Positions 1 to 5,784 of a DNA stretch of 9,664 nucleotides are shown here, piece after piece. The stretch is from Bacillota bacterium (lineage in GTDB: Bacteria > Bacillota > Clostridia > Christensenellales > CAG-138), in assembly GCA_023393045.1 (NCBI GenBank), contig JAEWMV010000242.1, forward strand, positions 1 to 9,664. Reading direction: 5' to 3'. Numbering within the stretch: the stretch's first letter is position 1; each line of letters begins with the position of its first letter. Below the pieces are notes generated by a model that searched no databases, was not told where the DNA came from, and saw only the letters and a program-made list of their open reading frames with translations. The position numbers were made by a program, and so were the translations under genes.

Positions 1-103
1 AGGCTACCTCGTCCACAAGCGGTAGCTTGTCGTGCTGGAACTTCTTTTTGATGTTCTCCCGCACGATTTCGGGATTGTTTCTTATGAGCTTGATGTCGAT
101 CAT
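1..103 (-). CDS. serS: Seryl-tRNA synthetase, N-terminal fragment (runs off the left edge)
   Basis: SerRS charges tRNA-Ser with serine in the cytoplasm. Only the first 34 residues are inside the window. They begin MIDIKLIRNNPEIVREN, the well-conserved opening of bacterial SerRS, which leads into the tRNA-binding coiled-coil arm. The ATG lies at 101-103. A GGAGA ribosome binding site at 111-115 sits 7 bases upstream. The gene starts only 19 bases after the argS stop on the same strand, with no promoter or terminator between them, so the two synthetase genes are probably cotranscribed from the promoter ahead of argS. The catalytic class II domain lies outside the window, so its integrity cannot be judged. 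Confidence 0.9.
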   Translation of the reverse strand, partial: MIDIKLIRNNPEIVRENIKKKFQHDKLPLVDEVA

Positions 104-122
104 ATGTTCATCTCCGGTTGAA

Positions 123-1817
123 TTACATTCTTTCGGGCGCTTCGAGGCCGAGCAGGTACAGGCCGTTTTTTATCGTCTGGCGCGCGGCGTCGGTCAAAGC
201 GAGGCGCGTGGCGCGCAATGTTTCGTCCTCGTCGAGTATGCGGCACTCGAAATAGAATTTGTTGAAGGCTGAGGCAACCTCAATGACGCAGCGGGCAACG
301 AGGTACGGCTCGTTTTTCTCCGCGGCGCCAACGACGACCTCCGGAAGCGAAGCGATGGCGCGGATGAGCGCACAGGCGGATTCCTCCCTGAGCAGCGAGA
401 AATCGGCCTTCGCCCTGTCGTACCCGTTCGCCTTGCGCAGCACCGAGCAGCAGCGCGCGTGCGTGTACTGCGCGTAGGGGCCGGTTTCCCCGTCGAAGTT
501 CAGCACCTTTGCCCAGGAGAAGGTGGTGTCCTTGATGCGGCTGTTGTAGAGCACGCCCCACATGATGGCGCCCACGCCCACCATGCGCGCGGCGTCCTCC
601 TTGTTCTCGAGGTCGGGGCTTTTTTCCTTGATGATTTCAAGCGTTTTCTCAATGGAGGCCTTCAATACGTCCTCGAGGTACACCACGTTGCCGTGGCGGG
701 TGGAGAGCGTGCCCTCCTCCATGGAGACCATGCCGAAATTGACATGCTCGCAATCCTTCACCCAGTCCCTGCCCATGAGTTCCAGCACCTTGAAGAACTG
801 GCGGAAGTGCAGGTTCTGCTGATAGGCTACGACGTAGAGGGATTTCACGAAATCGTAGGTCTGCTTGCGGTAGTTGGCGGCGGCGAGGTCGCGCGTGGCG
901 TATAAGGTCGCCCCGTCGGACTTGACGATGATGCACGGCGGCATATCCCATTGGGAAAGGTCCACGATCTTCGCGCCCTTGTCGGTTTTAAGCAGTCCCT
1001 TGTCATCCAACTCGTCGATGATGGCCTGCATTTTATCCTCATAAAAGCTCTCGCCCGCGTAGCTGTCGAACTCTATGCCCAGAAGCTTATACACTTCGCC
1101 CACTTCCTTGAGCGTGAGATCCTTAAAGCGCTGCCAGAGGTCGATGGCCTCCCTGTCGCCCTCCTCGATCTTGCGGAACCATGCCCGCGCCTCGTCGTCG
1201 AGGCTCTTGTCCTTTTCAGCCTCCTCGTGGAAGCGCACGTAGAGCCGCACGAGCTCGCGCACCGTGCTCTCTTCGACGGGCTTACCCTCGCCCCATCTTT
1301 TGTAGGCGACGATCATCTTGCCGAACTGCGTGCCCCAGTCGCCCAGATGGTTGATGGCGATGGTATGATACCCAAGCGCGCGATAGATGCGGTTGAGGGA
1401 ATTGCCTATGGCGGTGGTCGGCAGATGCCCAATGTGGAAGGGCTTTGCGATGTTGATGGAGGAGAACTCCACGCACACGTTTTTGCCCTGTCCGATGTCG
1501 CTGCTGCCGTAAGCGTCGCCCTCACTGAACACGCGCTCTATGGTTTTGCCCGCGAGGTCGGCCTTGTCCGCGAAGAAGTTGAGGTAGCCCCCGGCGACCT
1601 CCGCACGCTCGATGCCCGCGGGCAGAGCAAGCTTATCCTTCAACTCTGCGGCGATGGCGGGCGGCGCTTTTTTCAGCGCCTTGGCGAGGCGAAAGCAGGG
1701 AAAGGCGTAATCCCCCAGCGCCGGGTCGGGCGGCGTTTCGATATAGCCTGCAAGCTCCGCGGCGTCAAGCCCCGAAGCTGTGGCCAGGCTGTTGGCAAGT
1801 GCGAGTTTTGCGTCCAT
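123..1817 (-). CDS. argS: Arginyl-tRNA synthetase
   Basis: This class I synthetase attaches arginine to tRNA-Arg. The 564-residue protein is full length for the family. Residues 1-90 form the N-terminal ArgRS-specific domain. The HIGH signature is exact at 128-131, inside NIAKPFHIGH, followed by NHLGDWGTQFG at 156-166. DGATLYATRDLAAA at 301-314 belongs to the catalytic core, and the DALR-type anticodon-binding domain begins near DGETGPYAQYTHAR (442-455). The KMSKS loop is degenerate: STRHGNVV at 372-379, with His where many ArgRSs have Lys. ArgRSs without a canonical KMSKS are known to use a Lys just before HIGH, and Lys125 is present here. The ATG start is supported by an AGGAGAA site at 1823-1829. 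A promoter is visible at 1865-1893, and serS follows after 19 bases. Confidence 0.97.
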   Translation of the reverse strand: MDAKLALANSLATASGLDAAELAGYIETPPDPALGDYAFPCFRLAKALKKAPPAIAAELKDKLALPAGIERAEVAGGYLNFFADKADLAGKTIERVFSEGDAYGSSDIGQGKNVCVEFSSINIAKPFHIGHLPTTAIGNSLNRIYRALGYHTIAINHLGDWGTQFGKMIVAYKRWGEGKPVEESTVRELVRLYVRFHEEAEKDKSLDDEARAWFRKIEEGDREAIDLWQRFKDLTLKEVGEVYKLLGIEFDSYAGESFYEDKMQAIIDELDDKGLLKTDKGAKIVDLSQWDMPPCIIVKSDGATLYATRDLAAANYRKQTYDFVKSLYVVAYQQNLHFRQFFKVLELMGRDWVKDCEHVNFGMVSMEEGTLSTRHGNVVYLEDVLKASIEKTLEIIKEKSPDLENKEDAARMVGVGAIMWGVLYNSRIKDTTFSWAKVLNFDGETGPYAQYTHARCCSVLRKANGYDRAKADFSLLREESACALIRAIASLPEVVVGAAEKNEPYLVARCVIEVASAFNKFYFECRILDEDETLRATRLALTDAARQTIKNGLYLLGLEAPERM

Positions 1818-1864
1818 GGCGGTTCTCCTGTATGGTAAAATTCATCTTTTATGTCTGAATTATT

Positions 1865-1893
1865 AATATACCACAGCGACAGGAAAAAGTTAA
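1865..1893 (-). promoter_or_regulatory. Vegetative (SigA-type) promoter for argS-serS
   Basis: On the minus strand, TTAACT (1888-1893) and TATATT (1865-1870) are separated by exactly 17 bases. They lie in the 85-base gap between the permease stop and the argS start. Transcription would begin near 1858, giving a leader of about 40 bases. This is too short for a T-box riboswitch, and no T-box motif is visible, although many Firmicutes control synthetase genes that way. A small AATTCA/TGAATT inverted repeat (1839-1844 and 1856-1861) lies in the leader and has no assigned role. Confidence 0.6.
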
Positions 1894-1902
1894 CCCGCTT
1901 TT

Positions 1903-2652
1903 TCAGGCAAACAGGCTCACGGCGCAATATATTGTTGAGGCAAGCCCGCCCGCGAGCAGGATGAGATAGACGACTTTTCGAAACAGCGTGTTATCCGCTT
2001 TCTTATGCAGAAACGAGCCGATGAGTATGCCAACCGCCATTACGGGTATGCACCATGCGAAAGAGATGAAGGTTTCCGCCGTGTATACATCCATCCAAAC
2101 GAGGCGGATCACGAGGCTTATGACGTTTACGCTGAACCAGAGCGCGCTCATCGTGGCGCGAAAGGCGCCCTTGTCCTTGAGCTGCTCGTTGGCGTAGATG
2201 GCGATGAGCGGCCCGCCCGCGTTGAACATGCCTTGCACGAGCGCGCCGAGTATGAGCGCGATATACTGGGACGCTTTGCCAAGCGCGGGCGGCTCCTGCT
2301 TTTTGACGAAGTGGTGCCACGCGCCGCGCGCCCCGGCGGCGCAGGTGGCGACACCCAGCAGCAGCTTCAAGATGGGTTCGTACTGCGAGAGCGCGGCGAA
2401 AGCGGCGAGCCCTATCGGCAGGAAGGGCAGCACGAGCAGCGTGATTTTTGCGTACTCCCGCCAGTTGACGCGCTTGAGGTTCAAAAAGAAGATCGTGCCG
2501 CCGGAGGCGATGGAGTTGAGCGCGAGCAGGGACACCGCCTTTGAGGTGCCGATGGCGATGGAAAGGAAGGGCAGCGCCATCGCCGTGGAGCCGAAGCCCG
2601 CAAAGCTCTCGATGCCGTGCGCGAAGAAGGCGAGGATGTAGTACCAGATCAT
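1903..2652 (-). CDS. TSUP-family (TauE/SafE-type) membrane permease
   Basis: This is a 249-residue integral membrane protein with about seven or eight hydrophobic segments. It has the two-fold repeat of the TSUP/TauE-SafE family: a glycine-rich first-half motif, GIESFAGFGST at 13-23, and its second-half counterpart, GALVQGMFNAGGPLIAIY at 136-153. Family members move small organic or sulfur-containing anions such as sulfite or sulfoacetate across the cytoplasmic membrane. The substrate here cannot be read from sequence. The ATG overlaps the dsdA stop as ATGA (2649-2652) and has only a weak upstream ribosome site, so translation is probably coupled to dsdA. This suggests a linked role such as moving a substrate or product of D-serine breakdown, which is inference. 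No convincing terminator follows the stop codon. Confidence is high for the family and low for any specific function. Confidence 0.88.
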   Translation of the reverse strand: MIWYYILAFFAHGIESFAGFGSTAMALPFLSIAIGTSKAVSLLALNSIASGGTIFFLNLKRVNWREYAKITLLVLPFLPIGLAAFAALSQYEPILKLLLGVATCAAGARGAWHHFVKKQEPPALGKASQYIALILGALVQGMFNAGGPLIAIYANEQLKDKGAFRATMSALWFSVNVISLVIRLVWMDVYTAETFISFAWCIPVMAVGILIGSFLHKKADNTLFRKVVYLILLAGGLASTIYCAVSLFA

Positions 2653-3950
2653 AGGCGCGTTTCCATATAGGCGCGCCGTATTTCCTCAGGCACGAGCGAG
2701 CCTCCCGTGAGCCACGCGACATGCGTCGCGTTCCGCATATGGACGGCAAGTTCGTGCTTTGCGATATATTCGTTTCCCTCGGGATAGGAGAAAAGCCCCC
2801 GCGGCCCCGCGAAGGCCGCGCAGGCGGAAGGTTCCGCAAAAAGCCCTTCGTTCTCAATAAGCGCGCGCATTTCATCGTAGAGCGCGGCGTCCTGCACGGT
2901 GAATTCGCCGGATAAAATATGCTCCATCACGCGCCCCACGAAGCCGGAGGGTCTGCCCACCGCAAGGCCGTCTGCGTGCGTTTTGCCCGTAAGGCCGATG
3001 TCGGTCACGGCAATGTCGCTGTGCTTGCCCGTCGCCATGCCAAGCAGCATGCAGGGCGCCTGCACGGGTTCTGTGAAGAACACATGCACATCGTCCCCGT
3101 AGACGAGCTTGAGGCCAAACGCGATGCCGCCAGGACCCCCGCCCACGCCGCAGGGGATGTAAACAAAAAGCGGATGCGCCGCGTCCACGGCAACGCCCGC
3201 GTTCTTTAATTGCGCGTCGAGGCGTTTGGCCGCCACCGCGTAGCCCATAAAGAGGTCGCGCGAGTTTTCGTCATCCACAAAATGGCTCATGGGGTCCGCG
3301 TCGGAGCGCTTGCGCCCCTCGGCCACGGCCGCGGAATAATCGCCCGCGTATTCAATGACGTTCACGCCCTTTTGGCGAAGCAGATCCTTTTTCCACTGCC
3401 GCGCGTCCGCGCTCATGTGCACTGTGGCCTGAAAGCCCAGCGCCGCGCTCATGATGCCGATGGAAAGCCCGAGGTTGCCCGTAGAGCCCACCTGCACCGC
3501 GTAGCGCGAGAAGAAGGCGCGCGCCTCGTCTGAGGTGAGCTTTTCATAGCTCTTCCCCTCGCTGAGAAGGCCGCCCGCTATGGCGAGTTCCTCTGCGTGC
3601 TTCAACACCTCGTAGATGCCGCCGCGCGCCTTGATGGAGCCCGCGATGGGCAATTCGCAGTCGAGCTTGGCGAAAAGCCTTCCGGTAAAGCCCGCGCCAA
3701 GGCGCGCCTTCATGGCAGGCAGTTCCCGAAGCGGGGACTCGATGAGACCGTGTGCCCCCTCCGTTTCGGGAAAGCGCGCACTGATGTAGGGCGCAAAGCG
3801 CGCGAGCCGCGCGCGCGCGTCCTCCACGTCCGCCTCGCCGATGTCGAGGGCGCAAAGGGCGCTTTTCGCGTCCGTCAGCTTGGGGTTGAGCCATGCGCAC
3901 GCCTTCGCGGCGGCAAGGGTTTTCACGATGGGCAATTCTGATTCGTACAA
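2649..3950 (-). CDS. dsdA: D-serine ammonia-lyase (D-serine dehydratase), TTG start
   Basis: DsdA is a PLP enzyme that converts D-serine to pyruvate and ammonia. The protein matches E. coli DsdA along its length. Numbering from the TTG, the PLP lysine motif GSIKARGG is at 104-111 (Lys107), GSTGNLGLSIG at 155-165 and the phosphate-binding GVGGGPGG loop at 268-275. DDENSR (226-231) and DGLAVGR (327-333) are also typical. The open frame extends upstream to an ATG at 4055, but that codon lies in the loop of the preceding terminator, and a second in-frame ATG (3990-3992) abuts and overlaps the -10 box. The TTG at 3948-3950 has a strong GGGAGG site about 7 bases upstream and gives 433 residues, close to the usual length. 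The stop overlaps the permease start by four bases, making a two-gene operon behind its own promoter. Confidence 0.94.
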   Translation of the reverse strand: MYESELPIVKTLAAAKACAWLNPKLTDAKSALCALDIGEADVEDARARLARFAPYISARFPETEGAHGLIESPLRELPAMKARLGAGFTGRLFAKLDCELPIAGSIKARGGIYEVLKHAEELAIAGGLLSEGKSYEKLTSDEARAFFSRYAVQVGSTGNLGLSIGIMSAALGFQATVHMSADARQWKKDLLRQKGVNVIEYAGDYSAAVAEGRKRSDADPMSHFVDDENSRDLFMGYAVAAKRLDAQLKNAGVAVDAAHPLFVYIPCGVGGGPGGIAFGLKLVYGDDVHVFFTEPVQAPCMLLGMATGKHSDIAVTDIGLTGKTHADGLAVGRPSGFVGRVMEHILSGEFTVQDAALYDEMRALIENEGLFAEPSACAAFAGPRGLFSYPEGNEYIAKHELAVHMRNATHVAWLTGGSLVPEEIRRAYMETRL

Positions 3951-3983
3951 GGTTTCGCCTCCCGTATACAAGCAATCGGATTC

Positions 3984-4012
3984 ATTGTACATGTGCGGAG
4001 CGAAAGGCGCAA
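3984..4012 (-). promoter_or_regulatory. Vegetative promoter for dsdA-permease operon
   Basis: On the minus strand, TTGCGC (4007-4012) and TACAAT (3984-3989) are spaced by 17 bases. They lie between the terminator at 4038-4069 and the TTG start at 3950. The predicted transcript starts near 3977, leaving a leader of about 27 bases that holds the GGGAGG site. This placement supports the TTG start over the upstream ATG codons. No obvious operator is visible. Confidence 0.6.
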
Positions 4013-4037
4013 GCGGGAGTGCGCTTATATTTTTATG

Positions 4038-4069
4038 AAAGAAAAGCTCCCGCATTTTGGCGGGAGCTT
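4038..4069 (-). terminator. Rho-independent terminator of the KamA-like gene
   Basis: A perfect 10-base-pair stem, AAGCTCCCGC paired with GCGGGAGCTT (4044-4053 and 4060-4069), encloses a 6-base loop. On the minus strand it is followed by a T-rich run, TTTTCTTT. The stem begins about 15 bases after the stop of the KamA-like gene, so it ends that transcript and separates it from dsdA. The plus-strand side has a poorer T run, so activity in that direction would be weaker. Confidence 0.88.
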
Positions 4070-4084
4070 CTGTTTGCGCGAGTT

Positions 4085-5182
4085 TTAGATTTCTCCGAGC
4101 CAGCCGTCCGCGGCGCCGAGCTCCTTGACGAATACATGTCCCGAATCTTCCTTGTGCTTGGTCTGGTGATATTTAAATATCACATGCGTTGCATCGAGCT
4201 TACCCACGATCTCGATTTTTCCCGTGGGATGCGAGAGGCAGTATTTAAAGCATTTGCCCTGCCCGCTCTGCATGGCTTTCGCCCCTTCCACGATGTCGCA
4301 TCCCTCGAGGAAAGGCACCTGGAAATTGGTTTTCACGCCCGTGACAGGCCTGCACTGGAACACATAGTAGGGCACCACGCCAAAGGCCGTCAGCTTTTTC
4401 AACAATGCCCCGAGCACCTCGGGGGAATCGTTCACGCCGCGAAGGAGCACGGTCTGGTTTTTCACCACGATGCCGCAGCGAAGCAGCGCCCGTATGGCGG
4501 CATGCGCCTGAGTGGTGAGCTCGTTGGGGTGGTTGAACTGCGTCACGAGGTAGATCTGCTTCTTTTGCGTATAGCGCTCGAGCACGGAAAGGAGCTTTTT
4601 GTCCTCGATGATGCGCATGGGGTACACCACGGGCATGCGCGAAGCGATGCGGATGAGGTCGATGTGGCCGATCTGCGTCAGTTCATCGAAATAGCGCTCC
4701 AGCGTGGACGTGGGCAGCATCAGCGAGTCCCCGCCGGAAAGTATGACGTTGCTGATTTCCTCGTGCGCGCGGATATATTCGACCATTTCGTCAAAATGGC
4801 TCAATATCTCCTCGTCGGTCAGGCCCACCAGCCGCTTGCGGAAGCAGTGGCGGCAGTACATGGCGCAGCGGTTCGTGGTCAGCACCAGCGCGCTTTCCTC
4901 ATATTTGTGCTGCACGCCGGAAACCACGGTATTGCTCGCTTCCCCGCTGGTGTCAAACTCGCCCTCCACGTCAAACTCGCCCACCGCGGGCACGCACATC
5001 TTTCGTATGGGGTCGTCCGGATCGTCCAGGTTGATGAGGGATAGATAATAGCGCGGGATGGACATGGGGTAATGCTCGAGCAGGTCTCCCAGCTTGCGCT
5101 TCTCCTCCTCGCTAAATCCCAGCACAGGGGAGAGCTGGGAGATATCGGTGACATTGTTTTTCATTTCTTCTTGCCAAAACAT
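4085..5182 (-). CDS. KamA-family radical SAM aminomutase-like protein, substrate unknown
   Basis: The protein resembles lysine 2,3-aminomutase, which uses a 4Fe-4S cluster, S-adenosylmethionine and PLP to shift an amino group, but it is shorter (365 residues against roughly 410). The cluster motif CAMYCRHC gives Cys106, Cys110 and Cys113. SGGDSLM (149-155), TQFNHPNE (214-221) and QTVLLRGVND (243-252) are family hallmarks. By my alignment from memory, the PLP lysine could be Lys322 in HPTGK, in place of the usual PGGGGK. The aspartate after QC that binds the lysine side chain in KamA is Arg278 here (QCRPVTG), and the second aspartate is missing. It is therefore unlikely to be a true lysine 2,3-aminomutase. 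The ATG has a GGGGA site 8 bases upstream. The gene stands alone between two terminators. Confidence 0.85.
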   Translation of the reverse strand: MFWQEEMKNNVTDISQLSPVLGFSEEEKRKLGDLLEHYPMSIPRYYLSLINLDDPDDPIRKMCVPAVGEFDVEGEFDTSGEASNTVVSGVQHKYEESALVLTTNRCAMYCRHCFRKRLVGLTDEEILSHFDEMVEYIRAHEEISNVILSGGDSLMLPTSTLERYFDELTQIGHIDLIRIASRMPVVYPMRIIEDKKLLSVLERYTQKKQIYLVTQFNHPNELTTQAHAAIRALLRCGIVVKNQTVLLRGVNDSPEVLGALLKKLTAFGVVPYYVFQCRPVTGVKTNFQVPFLEGCDIVEGAKAMQSGQGKCFKYCLSHPTGKIEIVGKLDATHVIFKYHQTKHKEDSGHVFVKELGAADGWLGEI

Positions 5183-5210
5183 ATAATAAGTCCCCTTTCA
5201 TGAGATTAAA

Positions 5211-5227
5211 ATGAAATTAATTTTCAT
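5211..5227. repeat. Small AT-rich dyad upstream of the KamA-like gene
   Basis: The plus strand reads ATGAAATTAATTTTCAT, an inverted repeat with 6-base arms (ATGAAA and TTTCAT) around a 5-base centre. It lies 28 to 45 bases before the start codon and downstream of the candidate promoter. It could be an operator or an incidental feature of the AT-rich DNA. No regulator is encoded nearby. Confidence 0.25.
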
Positions 5228-5272
5228 AAAGCAAATCAACAACAAAAGAAGTGAAGGATTTAACTTTTTTCT

Positions 5273-5302
5273 ATTCTATCACGATGAATCAACAGAAATC
5301 CA
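5273..5302 (-). promoter_or_regulatory. Candidate extended -10 promoter for the KamA-like gene
   Basis: On the minus strand, TAGAAT (5273-5278) is preceded by TGA, which fits an extended -10 element. A TGGATT -35 (5297-5302) lies 18 bases further upstream. Transcription would start about 85 bases before the ATG. The region between 5205 and 5340 is strikingly AT-rich for this genome, so chance matches are likely, and other weaker pairs closer to the gene exist. The gap 5183-5424 shows no other gene. Confidence 0.4.
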
Positions 5303-5424
5303 GTTTATTTGAATATGGAAATTTGAAAATTTTGTGAACACTACAGGCCGACTATTTCCGACAAGCGTCGCCAAATTGCGCGCTGTGCGGCGATAAAAAA
5401 ACCGATGCGGGCGTTTTGAAGCAC

Positions 5425-5448
5425 AAAAAAGAGGCTTGCGCCTCTTTT
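5425..5448 (-). terminator. Rho-independent terminator after rpmE
   Basis: A 9-base-pair stem, AAAAGAGGC with GCCTCTTTT (5427-5435 and 5440-5448), is closed by a tetraloop that reads GCAA on the minus strand, a stable GNRA loop. TTTTTT follows on the minus strand. It lies 15 bases downstream of the rpmE stop. The A-rich and T-rich flanks would allow some activity in both directions. Confidence 0.9.
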
Positions 5449-5463
5449 AAGTTCAGGCCGTTT

Positions 5464-5664
5464 TCAGTTGATGCCGTAGCGCTTCTTGAAGCGGTCGACG
5501 CGTCCGCCCGTATCCACCAGTTTCTGGCGGCCGGTATAGAACGGATGGCATTTGGAACAGATTTCGACCTTGAGCTCGCCCTTGACGGAGCCGCTCTTGA
5601 AGGTCTCGCCGCAGGCGCAGCGTACGACGCACTCGCCGTAGGACGGATGGATATCCTTCTTCAT
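5464..5664 (-). CDS. rpmE: 50S ribosomal protein L31, zinc-binding type
   Basis: L31 sits on the large subunit near the bridge to the 30S head. The 66-residue protein begins MKKDIHPSYGECVV and ends RFKKRYGIN, as expected for L31. It keeps the zinc-binding cysteines: CAC at 16-18 and CSKC at 36-39, so it is the zinc-containing form rather than the cysteine-free paralog made under zinc limitation. Although the frame is open further upstream, the ATG at 5662-5664 is chosen because an AGGAG site lies 7 bases before it and homology starts there. The only ATG further upstream in frame (5746-5748) overlaps the -10 box. The gene follows rho, a common Firmicute arrangement, but has its own promoter 80 bases upstream and a terminator downstream. 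Confidence 0.97.
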   Translation of the reverse strand: MKKDIHPSYGECVVRCACGETFKSGSVKGELKVEICSKCHPFYTGRQKLVDTGGRVDRFKKRYGIN

Positions 5665-5746
5665 GGTAGTTCTCCTTCTGGTAATTGCTGGGCGCAGAGC
5701 GCAATCCCGCCCTGCTGCTGCATCCGGACGCATCCGAACAGCAAGC

Positions 5747-5776
5747 ATTATAACCCGAACGCGAGCGAAAAAGCAA
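5747..5776 (-). promoter_or_regulatory. Vegetative promoter for rpmE
   Basis: On the minus strand, TTGCTT (5771-5776) and a perfect TATAAT (5747-5752) are spaced by 18 bases. They begin just after the rho stop codon. The predicted leader is about 75 bases long and holds two copies of GCATCCG on the plus strand (around 5720-5736). Such a leader leaves room for feedback control by L31, but no specific structure can be asserted. Confidence 0.7.
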
Positions 5777-5784
5777 GGTTTTTT

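Noticed and set aside
951..1838. Plus-strand open frame opposite argS
   Set aside because: It is an antisense shadow of the conserved synthetase and resembles no protein family I recognise.
1818..1902. T-box riboswitch ahead of argS-serS
   Set aside because: The gap is 85 bases and the predicted leader about 40, far too short, with no T-box motif or antiterminator.
1883..1904. GAAAAAG/CTTTTTC stem at the permease stop as a terminator
   Set aside because: The stem is only 7 pairs, almost all A-T, with an 8-base loop, and it overlaps the argS promoter -35. It is too weak to call.
3893..5044. Long plus-strand open frame opposite the KamA-like gene and dsdA
   Set aside because: It is the antisense shadow of two well-supported genes, has no ribosome site, and its translation shows the His/Ala/Arg-rich composition typical of GC-rich antisense frames.
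5325..5341. Rex-like TTGTGAA half site upstream of the KamA-like gene
   Set aside because: Only one half site is present; the second arm of the usual inverted repeat is missing, and such short matches are expected in AT-rich DNA.
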